Assembly: GCA_003222195.1 (NCBI GenBank)
Contig: QHVB01000025.1
Span: 62,001-126,000, forward strand
Source of the DNA: Gemmatimonadota bacterium
Lineage (GTDB): Bacteria; Gemmatimonadota; Gemmatimonadetes; Gemmatimonadales; GWC2-71-9
DNA length: 64,000 nt
Direction of reading: 5' to 3'
In this document: one piece after another, positions 40,929 to 48,818 of the stretch
How positions within the stretch are numbered: position 1 is the first letter of the stretch
Layout: every line of letters starts with the position of its first letter
The notes under the pieces: generated by a model
Seen by the model: the letters and a program-made list of their open reading frames with translations, nothing else
The model's database searches: none
What the model was told of the DNA's origin: nothing
Position numbers and translations under genes: made by a program

Positions 40929-40949
40929 CAGTTAAGGGTGTCGCGGAAG

Positions 40950-41234
40950 TTACGGTACGACCACGACGTAGGTGTCCTTTTGGGTCTCGAAAGCGGCGAC
41001 ATCACGCGCCCGAAACACCATGGGGATGTGGGTCCCCGCCTGCTGCCCTGAGGGGGTGATGAAGCGATACGTCGCGGTGAATCCCCGGGAGAAGCCGCCG
41101 TCGTGGACCTGCTGCTCGGATCCCACGGTCACCCATACCGAGTCGATGCCGGCGGGATCGACGACGTGGACGCTGCCGGAAACCGTATCGGTGCGGCTCG
41201 AGACGACAGTCGTGTCATCGATTGTGAAAGACAC
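40950..41234 (-). CDS. Small putative lipoprotein with Ig-like fold
   Basis: From GTG 41234 the protein has 94 residues, mostly beta strands (SFTIDDTTVVSSRTDTVSGS, SVWVTVGSEQQVHDGGF, THIPMVFRARDVAAFETQ). The same frame stays open upstream and encodes SGTLILLLGASAACVTERDR, an apparent lipoprotein signal, but only an ATT (41312) or CTG could start it. The true gene therefore probably extends to about 41312, overlapping the enoyl-CoA hydratase end by 16 bases. Function unknown; export to the envelope is likely if the extension is used. Confidence 0.5.
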   Translation of the reverse strand: MSFTIDDTTVVSSRTDTVSGSVHVVDPAGIDSVWVTVGSEQQVHDGGFSRGFTATYRFITPSGQQAGTHIPMVFRARDVAAFETQKDTYVVVVP

Positions 41235-41296
41235 TTGCGGCGGCCCGGGCCGGTCCCGTTCAGTGACGCACGCGGCGCTGGCCCCGAGCAGCAGGA

Positions 41297-42079
41297 TTAG
41301 CGTCCCAGAAATTTGGCCGAGCGTTTTTCCAAGAATGCGGTTGTCCCTTCCTTCATGTCCTGGGTCGCGGCGAGCAATCCAAAGTGATTCGCCTCGAGCA
41401 GCAGCCCTTCATCGAGGCTCATCTCGAGCCCCTGATCCACGGCTTCCATCGCGAGGCGGACAGCGAGCGGTCCCATCGCGAGGATACCCCGCATCATTTT
41501 CTCGGATTCGGCGAGCAAATCGGCGGCGGGCACCACCTTGTTGACGAGCCCGATGCGGTACGCCTCCGGGGCGTCGATCGTCTCACCCGTCAAGATCAGC
41601 TGCATGGCGACACCCTTGCCGACGAGGCGCGGCAGCCGCTGGGTGCCGCCGTACCCGGGCGCGATGCCGAGCTTTACCTCGGGCTGTCCGAACTTCGCGT
41701 TTTCGCTGGCAATGCGGATGTGGCACGCCATGGCCAGCTCGCAGCCGCCGCCGAGGGCGAATCCGTTGATCGCGGCGATGACTGGCTTGCCGCAGGTCTC
41801 GAGTCGCCGCAGGACCCCCTGCCCCCGCTGGGCGCGCGCCTTGCCGTCGAACGGTCCCTGGCGCGAGAGATCCCCGATATCGGCGCCGGCGACGAACGAT
41901 TTCGGGCCGGCGCCGGTCAGGATTGCGCCTTTGATCTCGGTCTCGGTCGCGATGCGTTCGGCGGCATCGGCCAGCTCGAGCATCACCTGATCGTTCAGGG
42001 CGTTCAGCTTGTCGGGACGGTTCACTGTCACGAATGCGACACCGTCCCTGATTTCGAAAATCAGGGTCTGGTAGGTCAT
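41297..42079 (-). CDS. Enoyl-CoA hydratase/isomerase family protein
   Basis: This 260-residue crotonase-fold enzyme keeps the oxyanion-hole loops SFVAGADIGDL and INGFALGGGCELAMAC and both catalytic-position glutamates (in GGGCEL and in FGQPEVKLGIAPGYGGTQRL). Hydration of 2-enoyl-CoA in fatty acid breakdown is the expected reaction. It has its own upstream region: TAGGAT lies 8 bases before the ATG, within the mirror-symmetric sequence shared with mtnA. It may cooperate with the acyl-CoA synthetase at 25363, though it is unlinked. Confidence 0.92.
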   Translation of the reverse strand: MTYQTLIFEIRDGVAFVTVNRPDKLNALNDQVMLELADAAERIATETEIKGAILTGAGPKSFVAGADIGDLSRQGPFDGKARAQRGQGVLRRLETCGKPVIAAINGFALGGGCELAMACHIRIASENAKFGQPEVKLGIAPGYGGTQRLPRLVGKGVAMQLILTGETIDAPEAYRIGLVNKVVPAADLLAESEKMMRGILAMGPLAVRLAMEAVDQGLEMSLDEGLLLEANHFGLLAATQDMKEGTTAFLEKRSAKFLGR

Positions 42080-42255
42080 GGCGACATATCCTAAACAAGG
42101 GACATGCAAAAGCTAGTCTACAGACGCACCGCGGACGCACAGCCCACCGTCATCGGGACAACCCCCGCGAGGGTGGTCCGGTTAACCAATGACTGTGCGC
42201 CCGCTGCTGCGTCTGCCGCCTAGTCTTTGCATGTCCTTGCAGTAGGTTCTGCGCA
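42080..42255. promoter_or_regulatory. Mirror-symmetric divergent promoter region (enoyl-CoA hydratase / mtnA)
   Basis: The two halves are imperfect inverted copies. Each gene is preceded by CTAG-N2-TTTGCATGTCC(C)TTG, then a -10 box (TAGGAT for the hydratase, TAGGTT at 42243-42248 for mtnA), then 7-8 bases and ATG. Inner arms CAGACGCA (42121-42128)/TGCGTCTG (42208-42215) and GCGGACGCACAG (42131-42142)/CTGTGCGCCCGC (42193-42204, one mismatch) extend the symmetry, and a small GGAC-A-ACCC hairpin sits at the centre. A transcript across 42096-42239 would fold into a long rod. Confidence 0.7.
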
Positions 42256-43281
42256 ATGCCTATCCAAGCCATCTCATGGTCCCCTTCCGGTGCGGTGCGC
42301 ATCATCGATCAGCGCGCCCTCCCGGAAGCCGAGATCACGCGCGACCTCGAGAGTGCGGAGTCGGTTGCAGACGCGATCCGGCAACTGCAGGTGCGCGGCG
42401 CGCCGCTGATCGGCATCGCCGCCGCGATGGGCCTGGTGGCCGGCATGCGGGAGCAGCGGACCGCCGCGCGCGCGGAGTTTTTGGCGCGCCTGAAGAGTCT
42501 CGCGTCGCTGCTCGGTGCCGCGCGGCCGACGGCGGTCAACCTGCGCTGGGCACTCGACCGCATGCTGCGTGTCGCCGAGGCGACATCGGGCGACGGCGCC
42601 GAGCTGTGGGAGCGGCTGCGGGTTGAGGCGACCACGATCTGGGAGGAGGATCGTGCGATGTGCCGCAAGATCGGCGAGCACGGCCTGACGATTCTCCCCG
42701 ATGGCGCCAACGTCCTGACCCACTGCAACACCGGCGCGCTGGCGACTGGGGGGATCGGAACCGCGCTCGCCCCGATCTATCTCGCGCACGAAAAGGGCCG
42801 CAAAGTCCATGTCTATGTGGACGAGACCCGGCCGCTGCTGCAGGGTTCACGTCTCACCGCGTGGGAGCTGATGCATGCCGGCATTCCGTCCACGCTGATC
42901 ACCGACGCCACCGCGGCGACGTTGATGCGGCAGGCGAAGGTGGATGTCATTCTCGTCGGGGCGGATCGGATCTGCGCCAATGGCGATTTTGCCAACAAAA
43001 TCGGCACCTATGGCCTCGCGGTGCTGGCGCGTCATCACGGCGTGCCGTTCTACTGCGCCGCACCCTGGTCCAGCGTGGACGCCGAACTCGCGGAGGGTGA
43101 TTTGATCCCGATCGAACAGCGGGCGCCAGCCGAAGTCACCGTCATGGCCGGCCGGCCAACGGCCCCCGAAGGAATGCCCGCGCTCAATCCCGCCTTCGAC
43201 GTCACGCCGGCGCGCTACGTGACGGGATTCATCACCGATCGCGGCATCGTTCAACCACCGTTCTCGGAGTCTGTCACATGA
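42256..43281 (+). CDS. mtnA: S-methyl-5-thioribose-1-phosphate isomerase
   Basis: MtnA isomerises MTR-1-phosphate to methylthioribulose-1-phosphate in methionine salvage. The 341-residue protein has QVRGAPLIGIAAAMG at the N-terminus, the catalytic Cys region LTHCNTGALATGGIGTAL and the catalytic Asp in VGADRICANGDFANKIGTY. No other methionine-salvage gene is nearby. The start is preceded by TAGGTT-N7 with no Shine-Dalgarno sequence. It overlaps glpK by 4 bases. Confidence 0.95.
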   Translation: MPIQAISWSPSGAVRIIDQRALPEAEITRDLESAESVADAIRQLQVRGAPLIGIAAAMGLVAGMREQRTAARAEFLARLKSLASLLGAARPTAVNLRWALDRMLRVAEATSGDGAELWERLRVEATTIWEEDRAMCRKIGEHGLTILPDGANVLTHCNTGALATGGIGTALAPIYLAHEKGRKVHVYVDETRPLLQGSRLTAWELMHAGIPSTLITDATAATLMRQAKVDVILVGADRICANGDFANKIGTYGLAVLARHHGVPFYCAAPWSSVDAELAEGDLIPIEQRAPAEVTVMAGRPTAPEGMPALNPAFDVTPARYVTGFITDRGIVQPPFSESVT

Positions 43282-44753
43282 CCGCAGTTCTCGCACTCGA
43301 TCAGGGCACCACTGGCTCGACTGCGCTTGTCGTCAGCGCCGATGGGCGCCTGCTCGGGCGCGGCTACCGCGAGTTTACCCAGCACTTCCCCTCGCCAGGC
43401 GAAGTGGAGCACGATGCCGAGGAAATCCTGCGCGTGACGATCGACGCCGCGCGCGAGGCGATCGCACAGGCGAAAGTGACGCCGCAGGCCATCGGGATCA
43501 CGAACCAGCGTGAGACGATTTGTGTGTGGGAGCGCACGACCGGCCACGCCCTGCACCGCGCGATCGTGTGGCAGGACCGGCGCACCGCGGCGCGCTGCGA
43601 GCAGCTCAAGAAGCAGAAGAAGGAGTCCCTCGTCCGCTCGCGCACCGGCCTCGTGCTCGATCCTTACTTCTCTGCGACCAAGATCGAGTGGCTACTCGAT
43701 CACGTGAAAGGCTTGCGCAAGCGCGCCAAAGACGGGGACGTGGTCTTCGGCACAATCGATAGCTGGCTCATCTACCGGCTCACGAACGGGAAGACCTTCG
43801 CGACCGATCACACGAATGCCTCGCGCACGATGCTGTACGACATCGGCAAGCGCGTGTGGGATCGCGATCTACTCGCGCTCTTCGGCGTGCCGCGCGACGC
43901 GCTCCCGAATGTTCGCACGTCGAGCGGCGACTTCGGGACCGCCGCCGCCGAGCATTTCGGGACCGAGCTGCCGATCAGCGGGGTGGCCGGCGACCAGCAG
44001 GCAGCGTTGTTCGGCCAGGGTTGCTGGCAGCCGGGGCAGGCGAAGAACACGTACGGCACCGGCGCATTCCTCTTGCTCAACACGGGAAAGAAGCGTGCCA
44101 TTTCCAAACGTGGCCTCCTCACCACGCTGGCTTGCGGCCCGCGCGGCGAGCCGGTATTCGCGCTCGAAGGCAGCGTCTTCATCGCCGGCGCGGCGATGCA
44201 ATGGCTGCGGGACGGCCTGGGAATCATCGCCCGGGCCGCCGACTCGGAGCCATTGGCCCGGAGCGTCGAGGACACGGGGGGCGTGTATTTCGTCCCGGCG
44301 TTCGTCGGCCTCGGCGCCCCGCACTGGGAGCCCAACGCTCGCGGCACGATTGTCGGCCTGACGCGCGGCAGCAATCGCGCGCATCTCGTGCGCGCCGCGC
44401 TCGAGGCGATGGCGTTCAGCACCAAGGATGTGCTCGACGCGATGCTGGCCGACGCCAAGCTCCGTCTGTCGAGTCTCCTCGTGGATGGCGGGGCTGCCGC
44501 GAACGACTGGCTGATGCAGTTCCAGGCCGACGTGCTGGGCGTCACGGTGGCGCGGCCCGATCTCGTCGAGACGACCGCGCTCGGCGCCGCCGGACTGGCC
44601 GGGCTGGGTGCCGGGCTCTGGAAGACGGCAGACGACTTCCTCGCGCGTCGCCGCTTCACGAAGTTCGCGCCGAGTCCGGCCCGTCGTGCCGTGCAGGCGC
44701 GCGCCGCTGACTGGCACCGCGCTGTGCAGACCGCGTTGCACTGGGCAGGATGA
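43278..44753 (+). CDS. glpK: Glycerol kinase
   Basis: GlpK phosphorylates glycerol to sn-glycerol-3-phosphate. The FGGY-family protein (491 residues) has LALDQGTTGSTALV at the N-terminus, ITNQRETICVWERTTG, IVWQDRRTAARCEQL, the GTIDSWLIYRLTNGK region, YGTGAFLLLNTG and GLGAPHWEPNARGTIVGLT. ATGA overlaps with both neighbours place it in a mtnA-glpK-TIGR00725 unit, which has no obvious shared pathway. Confidence 0.95.
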   Translation: MTAVLALDQGTTGSTALVVSADGRLLGRGYREFTQHFPSPGEVEHDAEEILRVTIDAAREAIAQAKVTPQAIGITNQRETICVWERTTGHALHRAIVWQDRRTAARCEQLKKQKKESLVRSRTGLVLDPYFSATKIEWLLDHVKGLRKRAKDGDVVFGTIDSWLIYRLTNGKTFATDHTNASRTMLYDIGKRVWDRDLLALFGVPRDALPNVRTSSGDFGTAAAEHFGTELPISGVAGDQQAALFGQGCWQPGQAKNTYGTGAFLLLNTGKKRAISKRGLLTTLACGPRGEPVFALEGSVFIAGAAMQWLRDGLGIIARAADSEPLARSVEDTGGVYFVPAFVGLGAPHWEPNARGTIVGLTRGSNRAHLVRAALEAMAFSTKDVLDAMLADAKLRLSSLLVDGGAAANDWLMQFQADVLGVTVARPDLVETTALGAAGLAGLGAGLWKTADDFLARRRFTKFAPSPARRAVQARAADWHRAVQTALHWAG

Positions 44754-45217
44754 AGCCGATCATCGCGGTGATTGGTGGTAGCACCTGCACAACGGAGCAG
44801 ACGGCCATCGCGGAGGAGACCGGACGGCTGCTGGCCCAGCGCGGCGCGATCGTGGTGTGCGGCGGCCTGGGCGGCGTGATGGAGGCCGTGGCGAGAGGCG
44901 CGAAGGCAAACGGCGGGACGACGGTCGGCATCTTACCTGGAGCGGATCCCGCGGCGGCGAACGCCTATATCGACATCCCGCTCGCGACGGGCCTCGGTGA
45001 GATGCGGAACTTTCTCATCGTTCGCACGGCGCACGCGCTCATTGCAATTGGCGGAGGTGTAGGAACTTTGTCGGAGATCGCGCTCGCCCAGCGCATCGGG
45101 AAGCCGGTGGTTGGTCTTCACGACTCCTTCAGGAACACACTCGATATTCCGCGGGTGGAGACGGTACCCGAAGCGGTGTGGTGGGCATTACAACGTGCCG
45201 AGCATGGGGTGGTATAA
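44750..45217 (+). CDS. TIGR00725 family protein (LOG/DprA-like Rossmann fold)
   Basis: The 155-residue protein has IAVIGGSTCTTEQTAIAEET, VVCGGLGGVMEAVARGAK, and the loop IAIGGGVGTLSEIALAQRIG, which matches the GG-x-GT-x-x-E nucleotide-monophosphate site of LOG-like proteins. Relatives hydrolyse cytokinin-like nucleotides or bind nucleic acids; the activity here is unknown. The end of the gene carries the promoter elements of ccmE. Confidence 0.85.
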   Translation: MKPIIAVIGGSTCTTEQTAIAEETGRLLAQRGAIVVCGGLGGVMEAVARGAKANGGTTVGILPGADPAAANAYIDIPLATGLGEMRNFLIVRTAHALIAIGGGVGTLSEIALAQRIGKPVVGLHDSFRNTLDIPRVETVPEAVWWALQRAEHGVV

Positions 45218-45218
45218 T
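45213..45218 (+). promoter_or_regulatory. -10 box of ccmE
   Basis: A perfect TATAAT ends 6 bases before the ccmE ATG. A weak TTACAA lies about 19 bases further upstream. The spacing implies transcription starting at the ATG itself. Confidence 0.5.
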
Positions 45219-45224
45219 TCAGAC

Positions 45225-45629
45225 ATGAAGGCAGGCACGAAGTTCGCCCTTGGCGCTCTGCTGATCGTCGGTTCCGTCAGCTATTTGATGGCGTCGGGGA
45301 TCAAGCAGACGGGACAATACTTCCTGACGCCCAGTGAGCTGGCGCAGCGCGTCTCGGCCGACCCGTCATTCTACGATCTCGGCCTGAAAGTCGGCGCGCG
45401 CGTCGTCCCCGGCACCGTGTCCAAAGAGATCGCAACGCAGACGCTGCGCTTTCACATCACCGATGGGACCGTCAACTATCCGGTCGTGTTCAAGGGACTT
45501 CCGCCCGACACCTTCACCGACTCCGTCGAGGTGGTCGTCGAGGGGCGACTGCAACGCGATGGGGTGATTCACGCGACCAACGTGCTGGCGAAGTGCGGGT
45601 CGCGGTACGAAGCCGTCCCCAAGGCATAA
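45225..45629 (+). CDS. ccmE: Cytochrome c-type biogenesis heme chaperone CcmE, CxxxY variant
   Basis: CcmE holds heme covalently in the periplasm and delivers it to CcmF. The 134-residue protein has one N-terminal membrane anchor (FALGALLIVGSVSYLMASGI) and the OB-fold core TLRFHITDGTVNYPVVFKG. The heme-binding residue, usually His in HxxxY, is Cys124 here (LAKCGSRYE; Cys124 with Tyr128). This is the CxxxY type known from some archaea and sulphate reducers. It is followed directly by ccmF. Confidence 0.92.
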   Translation: MKAGTKFALGALLIVGSVSYLMASGIKQTGQYFLTPSELAQRVSADPSFYDLGLKVGARVVPGTVSKEIATQTLRFHITDGTVNYPVVFKGLPPDTFTDSVEVVVEGRLQRDGVIHATNVLAKCGSRYEAVPKA

Positions 45630-47672
45630 ATGCCGCTGCTCGGTCACCTCTCCCTCTGGCTCGCCTTCCTGGTCGGCCTGTGGGGAGCGATCACGGGATT
45701 TGCCGGCGGGGCCCCGCCCCAGGGTCGCCCGGATCTGCAGCAGAGCGCGCGCTACGCGACATTCGCGATGTTCGGCGCGTTGGTGGTCGCCGTCATCTCG
45801 CTCGAGATCGCGATCTTCCGCCACGATTTCAGTCTCGAGTACGTCGCGGCCTACACCAGCCGCAATCTCCCGACGTTCTATCTCTGGTCCGCACTCTACG
45901 CGGGGCAAAAGGGTAGCCTCCTCTTCTGGGCGACGGTGTTGAGCTTGTTCGCGGCGCTCGTGCAGGCGATGACGAGCGGGCGCCATCGCGTCTATCTGCC
46001 CTACGTCGCCGCAGTCACCTGTGCCGTGGCGACGTTTTTCATCTCGGTGATGTTGTTCGCCGCGAACCCATTCGAGCGGCTCGCGTTCGTGCCGCTCGAC
46101 GGGCGGGGCATGAACCCGCAGCTGCAGAATCCGGGGATGGTCTTCCATCCTCCCATGCTGTACCTCGGCTACATCTCGATCACGATTCCGTTCGCCTTCG
46201 CGATCGCCGCGCTGTTGTCGAAACGGCTCGACAGCGATTGGCTGGTCGCGATCCGCAAATGGACGCTCGTCTCCTGGCTGTTTCTGAGCATCGGTCTGCT
46301 GATCGGCATGTGGTGGGCGTACGTCGAGCTCGGGTGGGGCGGCTACTGGGCCTGGGATCCCGTGGAAAACGCCGCGCTGCTGCCGTGGCTCGTGATGACG
46401 GCATTCCTGCACTCGGTCATGGTCCAGGAAAAGCGCGGGATGCTGAAGAAGTGGAATCTCGCCCTGATCATCGGCGCCTGGCTCTTGTCGATCTTCGGCA
46501 CGTTCATCACGCGCTCCGGCGTGATCGCGAGCGTGCACTCGTTCACGCAGTCGAGTGTCGGCTACTTCTTCCTCGTCTTCCTGGTCCTCGCGGCCGCACT
46601 CAGCTTCTCGCTGTACGCCTCGCGGCTGCCGCTGCTCGAGGCGGACGCGACGCTCGAATCGATGGTGAGCCGCGAGGCGAGTTTCCTGTTCAATAACCTG
46701 CTGCTGATCGGTATCGCCTTCTCGGTTCTGTGGGGCACGCTGTTCCCGATTCTCTCCGAGGCGATCAAGGGCACGAAGATCACGGTCGGCCCGCCGTTCT
46801 TCAATCAGGTGAACGTCCCGCTCGGTCTCGCGTTGCTCGCCATGACGGGCATCGGACCGCTGATTGCCTGGCGGCGCGCGTCGATCCCCAATCTCCGGCG
46901 GCAATTCGCGGTGCCGCTGACGACCGGCGTGTTCGTGTTGTTGATTCTGCTGGTCGCCGGCGTGCGCGACATCGGGGCGCTCATGGCCGTCACTATCGGC
47001 GGGTTCGTGCTCGGCACGGTCGTGCAGGAATTCGCGCGCGGCGCGCGTGCCCGGCACCGCCAGTATGGCGAGCCGACCCCCTATGCGATCATCCAACTGC
47101 TGACCCGCAATCGCCGCCGCTACGGCGGCTACATCGTCCACGTCGCGATCGTCCTCCTATTTGTGGCATTTGCGGGGATGTCGTTCAAGACTGAGACCGA
47201 AGCCACGCTCCGTCCCGGCGAATCGGCCGAGCTGAAGGGCCGCGATGGGCACGTGTACACGTTCACACATCTCGGCATCTCGCAATACAACGCGCTCAAC
47301 CGGCAGGTCACCGCGGCGCTGATCGACGTGCGGCGCGACGGGAAAGCGATCGGGCGCCTGCGCACCGAGAAACGCCAGCACGTCAACGCCCTCGGCGACC
47401 GCACGTTCGAGCCGTCCACGGAAGTCGGCATCATGAGTGGACTGCGGGTCGACCTGTACGTGGTCCTCGCGGGGCTGGTGAACGGGTCGGAGCAGGCGGT
47501 GTTTCGCTTCACGATCAACCCGCTCGTCTGGTGGGTATGGTTTGGCGGTTTTGTGCTCGTCATCGGCGGGCTGATCGTGCTGTGGCCGGGCGGTGCGGCG
47601 GTCGCCGTGAAAGGATCGCGGGCGCCATCCACGCAGGCGGGATACACCGTCAAACTGGAGGCCGAACGGTGA
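45630..47672 (+). CDS. ccmF: Heme lyase CcmF (cytochrome c maturation)
   Basis: CcmF takes heme from CcmE and attaches it to apocytochrome c. The 680-residue polytopic protein has the WWD motif GGYWAWDPVENAALLPWL, facing the periplasm, conserved histidines such as that in WLVMTAFLHSVMVQEK, and FNQVNVPLGLALLAMTG. The ATG directly follows the ccmE stop with no gap, and the stop overlaps the ccmH GTG. The other System I genes (ccmA-D) are not in the window. Confidence 0.95.
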   Translation: MPLLGHLSLWLAFLVGLWGAITGFAGGAPPQGRPDLQQSARYATFAMFGALVVAVISLEIAIFRHDFSLEYVAAYTSRNLPTFYLWSALYAGQKGSLLFWATVLSLFAALVQAMTSGRHRVYLPYVAAVTCAVATFFISVMLFAANPFERLAFVPLDGRGMNPQLQNPGMVFHPPMLYLGYISITIPFAFAIAALLSKRLDSDWLVAIRKWTLVSWLFLSIGLLIGMWWAYVELGWGGYWAWDPVENAALLPWLVMTAFLHSVMVQEKRGMLKKWNLALIIGAWLLSIFGTFITRSGVIASVHSFTQSSVGYFFLVFLVLAAALSFSLYASRLPLLEADATLESMVSREASFLFNNLLLIGIAFSVLWGTLFPILSEAIKGTKITVGPPFFNQVNVPLGLALLAMTGIGPLIAWRRASIPNLRRQFAVPLTTGVFVLLILLVAGVRDIGALMAVTIGGFVLGTVVQEFARGARARHRQYGEPTPYAIIQLLTRNRRRYGGYIVHVAIVLLFVAFAGMSFKTETEATLRPGESAELKGRDGHVYTFTHLGISQYNALNRQVTAALIDVRRDGKAIGRLRTEKRQHVNALGDRTFEPSTEVGIMSGLRVDLYVVLAGLVNGSEQAVFRFTINPLVWWVWFGGFVLVIGGLIVLWPGGAAVAVKGSRAPSTQAGYTVKLEAER

Positions 47673-47789
47673 CGGACGGTCGGACTGTCGGACGGTTGGA
47701 CGGCAATCGCCGTGATTTTCTCGGCACGATGTTCGGACTGGTTTTGTCTCTCGGTCAGACAGTCCAACAGTCCGACCGTCAGACGGGAG
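47669..47789. repeat. Inverted repeat flanking the ccmH signal segment
   Basis: The left arm GACGGTCGGACTGTCGGACG (47675-47694) faces CAGTCCAACAGTCCGACCGT (47761-47780). They bracket the codons of the N-terminal membrane helix and are read in frame. Confidence 0.7.
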
Positions 47790-48262
47790 GCCGCGTCTAC
47801 GACCCCAATCGCGCGGGTCGCGCGCAGGCGCCGGTCACCGCCGCCGATAACGACGCGCACATTCAGGCGATCGAGAAGAAGCTGCGGTGCAGCTGCGGGT
47901 GCGGCCTCGACATTTACACGTGCCGCACGACCGACTTCCAGTGCACCTACAGCCCCGCCTTGCACAAAGAGGTGCTGCGGCTGACCGGACAGGGCAAGAC
48001 GGCCCAGCAGGTCATCGACGCGTTTGTCGCGCAGTACGGGCAGGAGGCGTTGATGGCGCCCCCCAAACGCGGCTTCAACCTCGCCGGCTATTTCGTCCCA
48101 TCCATTGCAATCGTCATCGCCGCCGTGGTCCTCGTGCGGGTGTTGCGCCGCTGGACGCGCGACGCCGCAGCTGCTGCTCCGGCGACGACCGCCTCGGTCC
48201 CGAACGCCACGCCACAAGAGCTCGAGCGCCTGCGTCGAGAACTCGACCGGCTCGATGCTTGA
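47669..48262 (+). CDS. ccmH: CcmH-like thioreductase subunit
   Basis: CcmH reduces the CxxCH cysteines of apocytochromes. The core EKKLRCSCGCGLDIYTCRTT replaces the usual LRCxxC and is cysteine-richer, followed by YSPALHKEVLRLTGQGKTAQ, QQVIDAFVAQYGQEALMAPP and a C-terminal membrane helix (YFVPSIAIVIAAVVLVRVL). An N-terminal helix (FLGTMFGLVLSLG) acts as signal or anchor and is flanked on both sides by repeat-encoded residues (TDGRTVGRLDG and QTVQQSDRQTGG). GTGA overlap with ccmF. Confidence 0.85.
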   Translation: MTDGRTVGRLDGNRRDFLGTMFGLVLSLGQTVQQSDRQTGGRVYDPNRAGRAQAPVTAADNDAHIQAIEKKLRCSCGCGLDIYTCRTTDFQCTYSPALHKEVLRLTGQGKTAQQVIDAFVAQYGQEALMAPPKRGFNLAGYFVPSIAIVIAAVVLVRVLRRWTRDAAAAAPATTASVPNATPQELERLRRELDRLDA

Positions 48263-48758
48263 GCTGATTCTCGGAATCCTGCTCGCGGCCGGGGCGACGT
48301 ACTTGGTCCTGCTTCCGATACTCCGGCCGCCGGAAGCGGCGAGTAACCCGACGGGTCTCGATGAGGGCGAGGATCCCGCCGACGACATGAGCCCCCAGAC
48401 GGTTGCGCTGCGGGCACTCAAGGAGATCGAGTTCGATCGCGCCACTGGCAAACTTTCCGACCCGGACTACGAGCAGCTGAAAGCGAAGTACACTGCCGAG
48501 GCTCTCGCCGCGATGCGAGGGGACGGGGGACGGGTGACGGGGGACGAGTCAACACGACGCGTACCCACCCGTCCCGCGTCTCCCGTTCCCCGTCCCGCGT
48601 GTCCCGAACATGGCACCCGATCCGAGGTCGACGCCGTGTTTTGCTCGGAATGCGGAAAGCGGTTGGGATCGGCCCCCGGCTATTGCGCCCGCTGCGGCAC
48701 GGCGCTCGCGGATGACGCACGCTACTGCAACCACTGCGGAGCCCGCGTCGCCGCCTGA
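48255..48758 (+). CDS. CcmI-like membrane protein with C-terminal double zinc ribbon
   Basis: The 167-residue protein has an N-terminal helix (MLELILGILLAAGATYLVLL), a CcmI-like helical stretch (VALRALKEIEFDRATGKLSD, YEQLKAKYTAEALAAM), a linker made by a GGGACGGG inverted repeat, and two zinc ribbons (FCSECGKRLG and YCARCGTALADDARYCNHCG). Position after ccmH, with an 8-base overlap, suggests a role in apocytochrome handling, though zinc ribbons in this setting are unusual. It ends the ccm unit. Confidence 0.75.
   Translation: MLELILGILLAAGATYLVLLPILRPPEAASNPTGLDEGEDPADDMSPQTVALRALKEIEFDRATGKLSDPDYEQLKAKYTAEALAAMRGDGGRVTGDESTRRVPTRPASPVPRPACPEHGTRSEVDAVFCSECGKRLGSAPGYCARCGTALADDARYCNHCGARVAA
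48518..48605. repeat. GGGACGGGGGACG inverted repeat inside the CcmI-like gene
   Basis: GGGGACGGGGGACGGGTGAC on the left (48518-48547) faces CCCGTCCCGCGTCTCCCGTT and CCCCGTCCCGCGTGTCCC on the right. It encodes the charged, Pro-rich linker between the CcmI-like helices and the zinc ribbons. Confidence 0.75.
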
Positions 48759-48761
48759 CTA

Positions 48762-48790
48762 TTGCGTTTTCCAGGCCCGTTTCCTATCAG
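48762..48790 (+). promoter_or_regulatory. Promoter of the small outer-membrane barrel gene
   Basis: TTGCGT (48762-48767) and TATCAG (48785-48790) are 17 bases apart. Unlike most starts here it leaves a leader of about 20 bases, which holds GGAG (48809-48812) before the GTG at 48819. Confidence 0.5.
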
Positions 48791-48818
48791 TCTGCATCCC
48801 TGAACCCCGGAGTGGGTC

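Noticed and set aside
42096-42239. 6S RNA or integron attC site
   Set aside because: There is no large central bubble as in 6S RNA and no attC core sites; the symmetry extends through both promoters to the start codons, which is better explained as a mirrored promoter region.
42096-42239. tRNA or rRNA fragment
   Set aside because: No cloverleaf, T-arm or CCA-type end could be fitted to the sequence.
45366-47141. 591-codon open frame antisense to ccmE/ccmF
   Set aside because: It shadows a well-supported membrane protein; the translation is rich in Arg, Asp, His and Gln with no domain, as expected from GC-rich antisense reading.
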